From Ruminococcus sp. FC2018 (lineage in GTDB: Bacteria > Bacillota > Clostridia > Oscillospirales > Ruminococcaceae): a stretch of DNA of 34,978 nt. The stretch spans positions 1 to 34,978 of the forward strand of contig NZ_JHXH01000020.1 in NCBI RefSeq assembly GCF_000621805.1, in the 5' to 3' direction. Position 1 is the first letter of the stretch. Every line of letters starts with the position of its first letter. A model generated the notes under the pieces. It was not told the DNA's origin. It did no database searches and saw only the letters and a program-made list of their open reading frames with translations. The translations under genes and the position numbers were made by a program. Shown piece by piece: positions 8,332-15,457 of this stretch.

Positions 8332-9159
8332 TTATTGTTCCTTAACTGCCTTGCAGTATCCCTTTATAAGTTTTGCCACTGTGCCTGCGGTCTTTTTCGC
8401 CTGCTTTTTAACGTCCTCGTGGCTAAGAGGAACATCTCCCAGACCTGCTGCGGGGTTGGATACATAGGATATTGCACACACCTTCATTTTTGAATGGCGT
8501 GCCGCAATAGCCTCACAGGCGGTGGACATTCCCACAATGTCCGCTCCCAGCAGACCTGCCATTTTTATCTCCGCAGGAGTCTCGTAGGAAGGACCTGTGA
8601 GCTGGATATAAACGCCCTCCTTGACCGTTGTGTTCTGCTCCTTAGCCACCGACTTCATGACCTCACGCATACCCTTGTCGTAAACCTGGGTCATGTCGGG
8701 GAATCTGTCGGCAGAATCCACAGCCTTGTAGCCGATAAGAGGATTTGGCACAAAGGTTGCTATGTGGTCGGAAAGCAGAACTATATCGCCTGTATCAAAG
8801 TCCGCAGATATCCCCCCTGCGGCATTGGTAAGTATCACCTGTTCGACTCCCAGCATACCCATAAATCTGATAGGCAGCACTACTTCTTCCATAGTATAGC
8901 CCTCATAGTAATGCACTCTGCCCTGCATACAAACCACAGGAACGTCCTCGATGTACCCGAAGACATACTGTCCCACATGGTCCTCAACAGTGGAAACAGG
9001 GAAACCTTCTATCTCCATGTAAGAAATGCTGTAAACGCTCTGCATTTTATCTGCCAGTTCTCCCAGTCCCGAACCAAGCACTATGCCTATTTTCGGCGCA
9101 AAGCCTATTCTTGAGCCTATCTTTTCAACATAACCTCTCAGAGCCTCATAATCGATCAT
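8332..9159 (-). CDS. punA: Purine nucleoside phosphorylase (trimeric, family 2)
   Basis: This 275-residue trimeric-type phosphorylase splits purine nucleosides with phosphate into free base and ribose-1-phosphate. Visible signatures are GIVLGSGLGELA (phosphate site), GRVHYYEGY, VILTNAAGG, LTGPSYETPAE, and the base-binding glutamate and asparagine in MSTACEAIAARH and SYVSNPAAG. These favour inosine/guanosine-type bases. With the deaminase and mtnA in the same run, methylthioinosine is a plausible substrate, though ordinary inosine/guanosine salvage is the default. It is the first gene behind a strong promoter at 9276-9304 and has an AAAGGATGG ribosome-binding region. Confidence 0.93.
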   Translation of the reverse strand: MIDYEALRGYVEKIGSRIGFAPKIGIVLGSGLGELADKMQSVYSISYMEIEGFPVSTVEDHVGQYVFGYIEDVPVVCMQGRVHYYEGYTMEEVVLPIRFMGMLGVEQVILTNAAGGISADFDTGDIVLLSDHIATFVPNPLIGYKAVDSADRFPDMTQVYDKGMREVMKSVAKEQNTTVKEGVYIQLTGPSYETPAEIKMAGLLGADIVGMSTACEAIAARHSKMKVCAISYVSNPAAGLGDVPLSHEDVKKQAKKTAGTVAKLIKGYCKAVKEQ

Positions 9160-9195
9160 TTTCCTTCCATCCTTTCATAATATAATGATATTTGT

Positions 9196-9220
9196 TCACT
9201 GCCTCTATACGGCGCAGTGA
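9196..9220 (-). repeat. Hairpin in the 5' leader of the phosphorylase operon
   Basis: Seven-base arms TCACTGC and GCAGTGA flank an 11-nt loop, about 37 nt upstream of the phosphorylase start and inside the predicted leader. No poly-T follows, so it is not a simple terminator. It could be an operator or an RNA stability element. No purine-riboswitch signature was recognised in the leader. Confidence 0.45.
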
Positions 9221-9275
9221 GATTTGTGCAAAACTAACAAGTATTTTTGGTTTTGCGTATACTATGCTACCATAT

Positions 9276-9304
9276 ATTTTACAATAATTATACCAGTTTG
9301 TCAA
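9276..9304 (-). promoter_or_regulatory. Sigma-A promoter for the punA-fumA-PH-che-mtn operon
   Basis: On the minus strand a perfect TTGACA (-35, 9299-9304) is separated by 17 nt from TAAAAT (-10, 9276-9281). It lies after the jag terminator and gives a leader of about 110 nt before the phosphorylase start. It is the only clear promoter seen for the minus-strand genes between 9159 and 362. Confidence 0.8.
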
Positions 9305-9353
9305 CGGTTTTTGGCATATATGATACATCTTCTCCACAGGGTGCCCGGGACAC

Positions 9354-9388
9354 AAAAAAGCAGGACTGTGATAAACACAGTCCTGCTT
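9354..9388 (-). terminator. Intrinsic terminator after jag
   Basis: A perfect 13-bp stem (AAGCAGGACTGTG with its complement) closes a 5-nt loop and is followed on the minus strand by six T residues. It lies 10 nt past the jag stop and ends the rpmH-to-jag run. Confidence 0.93.
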
Positions 9389-9398
9389 GCATTACATA

Positions 9399-10196
9399 TC
9401 AGAATTCGATCTTTGAATAAAGACCTGCGCCCTGCATGGAATCCTCCGGCTTTGGCTTTTTATAGTCCTTTTCAAAGCTTGTGGTGATGTCAAAACCGCT
9501 TGAACGCGGACGGCGGTTCCTGTCGTTTCTTCTTCCTCTTCCGCCCTTTCTGAATCCGCCTTTATCGTCGTATTTTCTCGGATTTGTGGAAGAGATGATG
9601 ACTTTTCTGTAAGGCTCATCACCCTTTGACTGGCTGGTAACTCCCTCGATCTCGGAAACAGCCGCATGAACGATACGTCTTTCGTATGGGTTCATAGGCT
9701 CCAGAGCAGAGCTTCTGCCGGTCTTTTTAACGTTGTTTGCGATCTTCCTTGCAAGCTCCTCAAGCTGCTGTTTTCTTCTTTCTCTGAAACCGCTGCAGTC
9801 CATAGAGATCCTGAAATAATCTCTGTCTATCCTGTTGCAGGCAAGTGAGGTAAGGTACTGCAAAGAATCCAGCAGCTCTCCCTTTTTGCCCAGCATTTCC
9901 TCAAAGCCGTCTCCGTTTACTTCAAAAACTGCGCCGTCCTCGTTTTCCTCTACGCTAACGGTAACGTTTGTGATCTCCATTGCCTGCATAACGTTTTTAA
10001 CGTAGTCCACGGCAATGTCCACCTTTGTGCGGGTATATTCCGCCTCCACCTTTGCCTCACCTTTGATCTTACCGAAAAGACCCTTTTTAGGCTCTTCGAT
10101 AACATTGAAGCTGATCTTTTCTTCGCTTACGCCAAACTCTCTGGCAGCCAGCTCCTTTGCTTCTTCTACGGAAGCTGCGGTAAATAATTGTTTCAT
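9399..10196 (-). CDS. jag: RNA-binding protein Jag/KhpB (SpoIIIJ-associated)
   Basis: The 265-residue protein has an N-terminal Jag_N domain (about 1-52, KQLFTAASVEEAKELAAREF), a KH domain (about 75-150, including GDGFEEMLGKKGELLDSLQY) and an R3H domain (PMNPYERRIVHAA, about 165-215). A basic Gly/Arg-rich tail follows. Jag/KhpB proteins bind RNA and influence cell elongation and division. The gene classically follows yidC/spoIIIJ, as here, with 129 bp between. The GGFRKGGRGRRNDRNRR tail may add RNA affinity. Confidence 0.93.
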   Translation of the reverse strand: MKQLFTAASVEEAKELAAREFGVSEEKISFNVIEEPKKGLFGKIKGEAKVEAEYTRTKVDIAVDYVKNVMQAMEITNVTVSVEENEDGAVFEVNGDGFEEMLGKKGELLDSLQYLTSLACNRIDRDYFRISMDCSGFRERRKQQLEELARKIANNVKKTGRSSALEPMNPYERRIVHAAVSEIEGVTSQSKGDEPYRKVIISSTNPRKYDDKGGFRKGGRGRRNDRNRRPRSSGFDITTSFEKDYKKPKPEDSMQGAGLYSKIEF

Positions 10197-10258
10197 TTAC
10201 CTTTTCTCCTCTCGATTAAGATTTCACAATATCTTCACGGGATCCGGCAGGTATCCTT

Positions 10259-10284
10259 GAAAAGTGCGGATATACGCACTTTTC
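10259..10284 (-). terminator. Hairpin between yidC and jag (weak terminator or processing site)
   Basis: Perfect 10-bp arms GAAAAGTGCG and CGCACTTTTC enclose a 6-nt loop in the spacer upstream of jag. Only four T residues end the 3' arm on the minus strand, so partial termination or transcript processing that sets the yidC:jag ratio is more likely than full termination. Confidence 0.5.
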
Positions 10285-10325
10285 CGGCTTATGAGAAGTG
10301 ATGTGATCCCGATTGCTGTGCATGA

Positions 10326-11927
10326 TTATTCCTCGCTGTCCTGTTCCTGTTCACTATCCTCAGACTGCTCGTCGGCATCTGTCTGCTCATCGGACTGATT
10401 TGCGCTGTCGGTATTCTTGTTGTTATTGCTGTTGTTATTATTGTTATTGTTCTTGTTTCTGTTTTTCTTCTTTTTGCCGCTTTGAGGCTTTTTCTGCTCC
10501 TGCTGCTCTTCCTCGTCGTCAAGGAACTCCTCGTACTCGTCCCCGTACTTTTCAGCCATACGCCTTCTTGCCTCGGCTATCTTGCGGCGATCCTCGGCAG
10601 CCTTTTCAGCCTTTGAAAGCTTCTTTTCTCCCTGCTCGTCATCGTCGTCGTCGTCATCGCTGCTGCTTGGCAGGGCTTTTCCTTCCCTTTCAAGCTGCTG
10701 CTCTGCCATTCTTTCCATAAGAGTCTTTTTGCCGCTCTTCTTGTTTCTTTCCCTTTCCTCCTCAACGATGGCTGCGATCTTAGCCGGACTGTATGCAATA
10801 TTGAGGACGATGGTCTGAAGAAGTGCAAAAAGCGAAGAATAGCACCAGTAAAGACCCAGACCTGCGGGGTAGCTGAAACCGATCCACAGTGAGAACACAG
10901 GCAGAATGATGAAGGTTATCTTCATACCCATGCCCATTGCCTTTGCGGCTGTGGGGTTGTTCTTTCTCTGGAACAGCTGTGCCACTACGGTAACTGCCAC
11001 CTGAAGAACGAAAGATGCCACAGGGATTATCCATGTGAAGTCCTTAAAGGACGGGATAACGCCCATGTCCAGTCCGAAGCTTCTGTAATCTATATCCTTT
11101 GCTGCTTTTTTAACTGTATCAGGCAGCACATCGGCATACTCGCCGTCTGCGTTGTTGACAAAAGAGAATGTCATAAGCTCGGGGCGAGATGTAGCAAGGT
11201 TCTTTGAGATGTACTCCTCATTGAGCATGAATGCATCAATATTTGGGTGTTTCTTTATAGCCTCAATGATATTCTTGCTTGTGCTGTCGCTGTCCTCAAG
11301 TGCCTTTGCGGCATTTTTACATTTATCCTTGTCTGTAAAGTATTCCTTGAACTGCTCGTAAGCCTTGTCCTCGTCGCTGGTCTCATTCTTGAAGTATGCA
11401 ACAAACTTTTCTATCTCGGTCTTGTTCATAAGTTCCTTTTTAGCATCCTCCGAGATAGCCATTTTCTCTATTCTTTCATTGATGTAATCCTTATTTTCGT
11501 CGCTGTGAAGGTCGCTGGAAACAACATAAAGTCCGGAGATAAGGTTATTGGACTTTGTAAGCTCGTCCTTGTCTGCATCGGAGATATATGTCAGCGGTCC
11601 GTAGATTATAGGGATAAGGGCGAACAGGATAACCATTGTGATTATCATAGGAAGGCAGCTTGCCATAGGGTTTACCCCTGCCTTGGCATAAAGTGCCATC
11701 TGTTCCTCCTGGAACTTCTGCTGGTTCTTTCCGTACTTTTTTTTCAGCTTTTCAAGCTCCGGCGCCAGCATTCCCATTTTCGCAGTGCTTTTCTGCTGTT
11801 TTATAGACATAGGGAACACTATAAGTCTTGTTACGAACGTAAAAAGCAAAAGGGCTATACCGTAGTTTTTCACAAGGTGATATATACCCTTCATTATCCA
11901 GCCCAAAGGCGTAGCGATTATACCCAT
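10326..11927 (-). CDS. yidC: YidC/Oxa1 membrane protein insertase with large insert and acidic/Asn-rich tail
   Basis: This 533-residue YidC1-type insertase inserts membrane proteins with or without Sec. TM1 is near 20-40 and contains the conserved groove arginine (FVTRLIVFPM, R34). A cytoplasmic hairpin rich in charge follows, and TM2 is near 92-113. TM3-TM5 run from about 297 to 390 (WIIPVASFVLQV, FIILPVFSLWIGFSYPAGLG). Between TM2 and TM3 lies an extra domain of about 180 residues, charged and helical, on the outside of the membrane; usual Gram-positive YidC has only a short loop there. The C-terminus has a run of seven Asp, basic/acidic helices and an Asn-rich stretch. No lipobox signal precedes TM1. 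The start ATG has a clear GGAGG. Confidence 0.93.
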   Translation of the reverse strand: MGIIATPLGWIMKGIYHLVKNYGIALLLFTFVTRLIVFPMSIKQQKSTAKMGMLAPELEKLKKKYGKNQQKFQEEQMALYAKAGVNPMASCLPMIITMVILFALIPIIYGPLTYISDADKDELTKSNNLISGLYVVSSDLHSDENKDYINERIEKMAISEDAKKELMNKTEIEKFVAYFKNETSDEDKAYEQFKEYFTDKDKCKNAAKALEDSDSTSKNIIEAIKKHPNIDAFMLNEEYISKNLATSRPELMTFSFVNNADGEYADVLPDTVKKAAKDIDYRSFGLDMGVIPSFKDFTWIIPVASFVLQVAVTVVAQLFQRKNNPTAAKAMGMGMKITFIILPVFSLWIGFSYPAGLGLYWCYSSLFALLQTIVLNIAYSPAKIAAIVEEERERNKKSGKKTLMERMAEQQLEREGKALPSSSDDDDDDDEQGEKKLSKAEKAAEDRRKIAEARRRMAEKYGDEYEEFLDDEEEQQEQKKPQSGKKKKNRNKNNNNNNNSNNNKNTDSANQSDEQTDADEQSEDSEQEQDSEE

Positions 11928-12003
11928 TATCTTCCTCCAACTTTCAATTCATTTTCTTTCCCGTAATTTCAAAAAGAGGCACTGCCCCGTAAATATAAAA
12001 AAC

Positions 12004-12273
12004 CTAAATATCTTTTATCCTGTCTTTTTTTCTTTTTATCTTAAAATAGCCGAAACTAAGCTTTTTGGGAACATAGTCCACCCCGCCCAGGCTCCACGGA
12101 TTACAGCGCAGCAGTCTCCATACCGTCAGCAGCAGACCCTTGAAAAAGCCATGCATCCTGAATGCCTGCGCCGAATACGCCGAACAGCTGGGATAATACT
12201 TGCATCTTGCCGGAAAAAGGGGACTTATGAACCTTCTGTACAGTCCCACCAAAAAAATACCAATATACTTCAT
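12004..12273 (-). CDS. yidD: Membrane protein insertion efficiency factor YidD
   Basis: The protein has 89 residues with the YidD signature: an amphipathic start (YRRFISPLFPARCKYYPSCS), the Cys-rich CKYYPSCSAYS, and RLLRCNPWSLGGVDYVP. YidD assists the YidC/Sec insertion step at the inner face of the membrane. It overlaps rnpA by 4 nt (ATGA) and precedes yidC, the standard order. Confidence 0.96.
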   Translation of the reverse strand: MKYIGIFLVGLYRRFISPLFPARCKYYPSCSAYSAQAFRMHGFFKGLLLTVWRLLRCNPWSLGGVDYVPKKLSFGYFKIKRKKDRIKDI

Positions 12274-12644
12274 TTTCTTTTTTTATTATCTTCCCAAAAG
12301 CCTTTTTCAAAAGTTATCTTCATACTTTTCACAAGCCTTTTGCGGATAAATTCTTCGACCTCAAGGCTTGTCCCGCTGCCGATACCGTCCCTGCCCACAA
12401 AAACAATGTCATACCCCATGGGTATTTCCTTTTCGCATATTCTGTAAGCGGCTCTGATTATCCTTTTTATCCTGTTTCTCGTCACCGCATTTCCAAGCTT
12501 TTTTCCTGCGGTGATCCCAAGTCTGTTATAGGGGCTGTTGTTTGGAAAAAAGTAAGCGCACAGACTGTCTGAGTTTACTCTTCTTCCCTTCCTGTAACAG
12601 CGCATAAACCCGCTGTTGTCCTTCATTATGTCAGTAAATAGCAT
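12270..12644 (-). CDS. rnpA: Ribonuclease P protein component
   Basis: The 124-residue RnpA binds the RNase P RNA and helps mature tRNA 5' ends. The RNR-type motif is seen as NRIKRIIRAAYR, preceded by LGITAGKKLGNAVTRN. The N-terminal MKDNSGFMRCYRKGR matches the family's substrate-binding start. It is overlapped by yidD and sits downstream of rpmH, behind a hairpin that may tune its expression. Confidence 0.96.
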   Translation of the reverse strand: MLFTDIMKDNSGFMRCYRKGRRVNSDSLCAYFFPNNSPYNRLGITAGKKLGNAVTRNRIKRIIRAAYRICEKEIPMGYDIVFVGRDGIGSGTSLEVEEFIRKRLVKSMKITFEKGFWEDNKKRK

Positions 12645-12667
12645 TTTTCCCGTTTCTTTTTAAAAAC

Positions 12668-12710
12668 TAAAAACGACCTTGTACCAATCACTCTTTGAAT
12701 GGTAAAGGTC
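12668..12710 (-). terminator. Terminator/attenuator between rpmH and rnpA
   Basis: On the minus strand the arms GACCTTTACCA and TGGTACAAGGTC form an imperfect stem over a 13-nt loop, followed by GTTTTTAGTTTTT. Its position after the very highly expressed rpmH and before rnpA suggests partial termination to lower rnpA and yidD output. Confidence 0.7.
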
Positions 12711-12871
12711 GGTCAGACAAAGGGTACTTCCTTTTTAGTGTTTTATCACCGATTTTTTACCCCTTTGATGTTTCTTTCAAAGGCAAAGCTTTTCGCCCTG
12801 CCTTATCCAAAACATTAACTTTCTTCTGCTTTGCGCTTTTTCAGCAACGCTCAAATGTCCTTTTCAGCAGA

Positions 12872-13006
12872 TCAGTAGCTCAGTCTTGCTCTGCCCTTTG
12901 CTCTTCTTCTTGCAAGTACCTTTCTGCCGTTGGCAGTTGCCATTCTCTTTCTGAAACCGTGAACCTTCTGTCTGTGAAGCTTCTTTGGCTGATATGTTCT
13001 CAACAT
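12872..13006 (-). CDS. rpmH: Ribosomal protein L34
   Basis: This 44-residue protein, too short for most gene callers, reads [20 protein letters not shown] at its start and ends GRARLSY. It matches L34 along its whole length, including the conserved [19 protein letters not shown] core. It has a strong AAGGAGG ribosome-binding site 9 nt upstream and its own consensus promoter. Divergent placement from dnaA is the classical arrangement at bacterial origins. Confidence 0.97.
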   Translation of the reverse strand: MLRTYQPKKLHRQKVHGFRKRMATANGRKVLARRRAKGRARLSY

Positions 13007-13127
13007 TTAGTCCATCCTCCTTTCAGCCGGCTTGTCAAAGCAGCAGACTGTCTGTCTGCGCCCTGTCAGCTCCATGTATTTACGGACTGACAAGTGATAA
13101 TTCTTGACATAGCCCTTGTAAGTTTAC

Positions 13128-13157
13128 ATTATATCTCATTTCACACGCTTTTGTCAA
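13128..13157 (-). promoter_or_regulatory. Sigma-A promoter for rpmH
   Basis: On the minus strand TTGACA (13152-13157) and TATAAT (13128-13133) are both perfect, with an 18-nt spacer. The leader to rpmH would be about 115 nt. Confidence 0.9.
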
Positions 13158-13365
13158 GCCTTTTTTCAAAGTTTTTTGCCCCGGACCCGCTCTTATTTCC
13201 CCGGTTTTTAACTTTATTTTATAAACTTTTTGTGTATCTTTATTTATTCATTTGTTAAAAATACAATATATAGTGTGTTAAATTGCCTTATAACACAGTT
13301 TTTAGTACCACTGCCATGCCCTCAAAAGAGGCTGAAAAAAAGTACTATTATTTATATATATGCGC

Positions 13366-13394
13366 TTGAAATTTTTGTGGGTTTGTGATATAAT
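13366..13394 (+). promoter_or_regulatory. Sigma-A promoter for dnaA
   Basis: TTGAAA (13366-13371) and a perfect TATAAT (13389-13394) are separated by 17 nt. The leader to dnaA would be about 145 nt. The GGAGG at 13530-13534 serves as the ribosome-binding site. Confidence 0.85.
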
Positions 13395-13545
13395 TATTTA
13401 GTATTGAAAAGTGTGTCTAAATGTAAATTTATGTTATTTTTCATAAGAACTTTCGGGTGTCGAGCGGACTTTTCAAAAACAGCTTCAACATCCGATTTTT
13501 ACTTGATGATTAGTTATTTTCTATAAACTCCGGAGGATAAAAAAT

Positions 13546-14901
13546 ATGGATTCTTTCAACGACGTATTCCTTGAAGTTCTTAAATACTGCCACGACTACA
13601 AAACGGTGAGCGAGCCGGGCTACAACAGGTGGATAAAGATACTTGAGCCGTACAAATTCGAGAACAATGTGGCATATCTGCTGGCTGATTCCGAGTTTAC
13701 AAAAAACACCACCGAGACCAATTACGGGGCTATCATAAGAGAGGCTTTTGAAAACGTAATGGGCTTTGAGGTAGAGGTCAAGATACTTGTAAAAAGCAAG
13801 GAAGAAACTGCCGACAGCGAAAATGTCAGCGTTACACCTGCAAATTATTCGGACAATCTTACCAATCTTCTCACCTTTGACAACTTTGTCCAGGGCGAGT
13901 CCAACAAGCTTGCCTTTGCCTTTGCACAGACCGTTGCAAACAGGTATAACAACAACGTGGAACAGTCTGACCCCAATATCGTTCTTTTCAATCCCCTGCT
14001 TATTTACGGTGATTCCGGACTGGGCAAGACTCACCTTATGAAGGCTATCGAATACGATGTCAAGAAAAACAATCCAAAGCTGAAGATAGTTTACACCACC
14101 GGTGAAAGCTTTATTAATGAGCTTGTAAAGGCTATCGAGACAAAGGACACGGTAAATTTCCACGAAAAATACAGAAACGCAGACTTTCTGCTGGTGGACG
14201 ATATACAGACCATTGCCGGCAAGGAAAGAATGCAGGAGGAATTTTTCCACACCTTCAACGAGCTTTACAACGCAGGCAAACAGATAGTTCTTACATCCGA
14301 CATCAACCCCTCAAAGATATCCAAGCTCCAGGACAGGATACAGACAAGGCTTTCAAACGGAATGCAGGTGGACATTACACCTCCTGACCTTGAAACAAGA
14401 ATGGCTATCATAAAGAGCAAGGCTGAAAGGCTCGATCTTCAGCTTTCGGAAAGCGTCATAAAGCTTATCGCAGAAAAGATAAAGAACAACGTAAGACAGA
14501 TCGAGGGGACAATAAAGAAAATAAAGGCTCTCACCCTTTATACCAACGAGCACCCGAATATCCAGATGGCTCAGAGAGTTACCAAGGAGATCATGATCGA
14601 GGATCATCCTGCGGAGATAACCACCGACAGGATACTCAGCGAGGTAGCCGATGCTTTCAACGTTTCCACAGAGGATATCCTCTCAAAGAGCAGACAGGCA
14701 AAGGTATCCCTTGCAAGAAAGATATTCATCTATATCATGAAAAATGTAAAAGGCATGACCTTCTCCCAGATCGGCGATGTGCTCAATAAGAACCATTCCA
14801 CAATGAATATCCACTATAACGAGATAGACCAGCTGCTCAATACAAATAAATCCCTTAAAGATAACGTGGACGATATCATCAAAAATCTGAAAACCAACTG
14901 A
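13546..14901 (+). CDS. dnaA: Chromosomal replication initiator DnaA
   Basis: The 451-residue initiator opens the origin and loads the helicase. Domain I covers about 1-85. The AAA+ domain has Walker A GDSGLGKT (155-162) and Walker B LLVDDIQTIAGKERMQ, followed by the sensor LTSDINPSKI. Domain IV (about 355-451) is the DNA-binding helix-turn-helix. The signature loop, usually GGRDHTTV, reads NKNHSTMN, with N416 in place of the conserved Asp. The Leu-Pro pair before it is Phe-Ser (F406-S407). The arginine equivalent to E. coli R399 appears kept (R391). These are positions that contact DNA bases in the E. coli DnaA-box structure, so altered site recognition is possible. Confidence 0.98.
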   Translation: MDSFNDVFLEVLKYCHDYKTVSEPGYNRWIKILEPYKFENNVAYLLADSEFTKNTTETNYGAIIREAFENVMGFEVEVKILVKSKEETADSENVSVTPANYSDNLTNLLTFDNFVQGESNKLAFAFAQTVANRYNNNVEQSDPNIVLFNPLLIYGDSGLGKTHLMKAIEYDVKKNNPKLKIVYTTGESFINELVKAIETKDTVNFHEKYRNADFLLVDDIQTIAGKERMQEEFFHTFNELYNAGKQIVLTSDINPSKISKLQDRIQTRLSNGMQVDITPPDLETRMAIIKSKAERLDLQLSESVIKLIAEKIKNNVRQIEGTIKKIKALTLYTNEHPNIQMAQRVTKEIMIEDHPAEITTDRILSEVADAFNVSTEDILSKSRQAKVSLARKIFIYIMKNVKGMTFSQIGDVLNKNHSTMNIHYNEIDQLLNTNKSLKDNVDDIIKNLKTN

Positions 14902-15457
14902 CTTTTTATTTCATTCACAGATTTTCCGTCCGCATTTTATCCCGCCGTTCTTTGCACAAGATACTTTTTTTCATATCTCTGTGACGGGACAAGTGATGAA
15001 GGGAAAAAAATGTACTTTTTAACTTTTTCAACAATGTTTTCAACAATTATGCTTGTCACAAAGCATTTACAGACAGGCTTCTTGTGGTGTTATAAACATT
15101 TTTAACACAATATCTTGTTGTAAAAAGTAAAAAGATCACAGGCTGTACAGAATTTTTTCACTTTGTTTTTAACTTTCAACTCACAATCTTTCAAAGTTCC
15201 AACAGCCCGAAGATCTTTCAATTCTTTCAATTTTTTTTCAAAGCTCACTCAACAAACGGCTGTGCCCATCAGAGTGTTTGTAAAGGGGATCTGCGCCCTT
15301 TTCAACATTCTCAAACCACTCTACTATTGATACTAAAATAAATAAAGATATATTGTTTTATTTCAGAAAAAATCGTTTTTTATATCCGGACGTGTGTTGA
15401 AAAACATTGTCCGCTATTCAGGTTTAATATTTAGTTTACATACAAGGAGAGAATAAC
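14902..15457. other. dnaA-dnaN spacer: candidate oriC with repeated TTTTCAACA motifs
   Basis: This 556-bp spacer has no plausible gene. It carries four exact copies of TTTTCAACA: 15025-15033, 15037-15045 and 15299-15307 on plus, and 15395-15403 on minus. The related TTTCAA also recurs between 15170 and 15240. TTTTCAACA differs from the TTTTCCACA type of DnaA box at one base. Very AT-rich stretches at 15320-15390 could be an unwinding element. A role as the origin is inferred from position and repeats. No convincing dnaN promoter was identified. Confidence 0.65.

Larger units (their letters stand above)
13007..13545. other. rpmH-dnaA intergenic region (part of the origin locus)
   Basis: This 539-bp AT-rich spacer separates divergent rpmH and dnaA and marks the point where gene strand switches. 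It contains both promoters, long A/T tracts (13200-13280 and 13340-13420) and one partial match to the TTTTCAACA motif (GCTTCAACA, 13482-13490). No canonical TTATCCACA DnaA box was found here. No further gene is seen. Confidence 0.75.

Noticed and set aside
9160-9275. Purine riboswitch in front of the phosphorylase
   Set aside because: The leader is long enough but lacks the three-way junction with paired loops; only one 7-bp hairpin is seen.
13510-14250. Minus-strand ORF of 246 codons opposite dnaA
   Set aside because: It is a shadow of the dnaA coding frame with Cys/Val/Phe-rich nonsense composition and no start signals.
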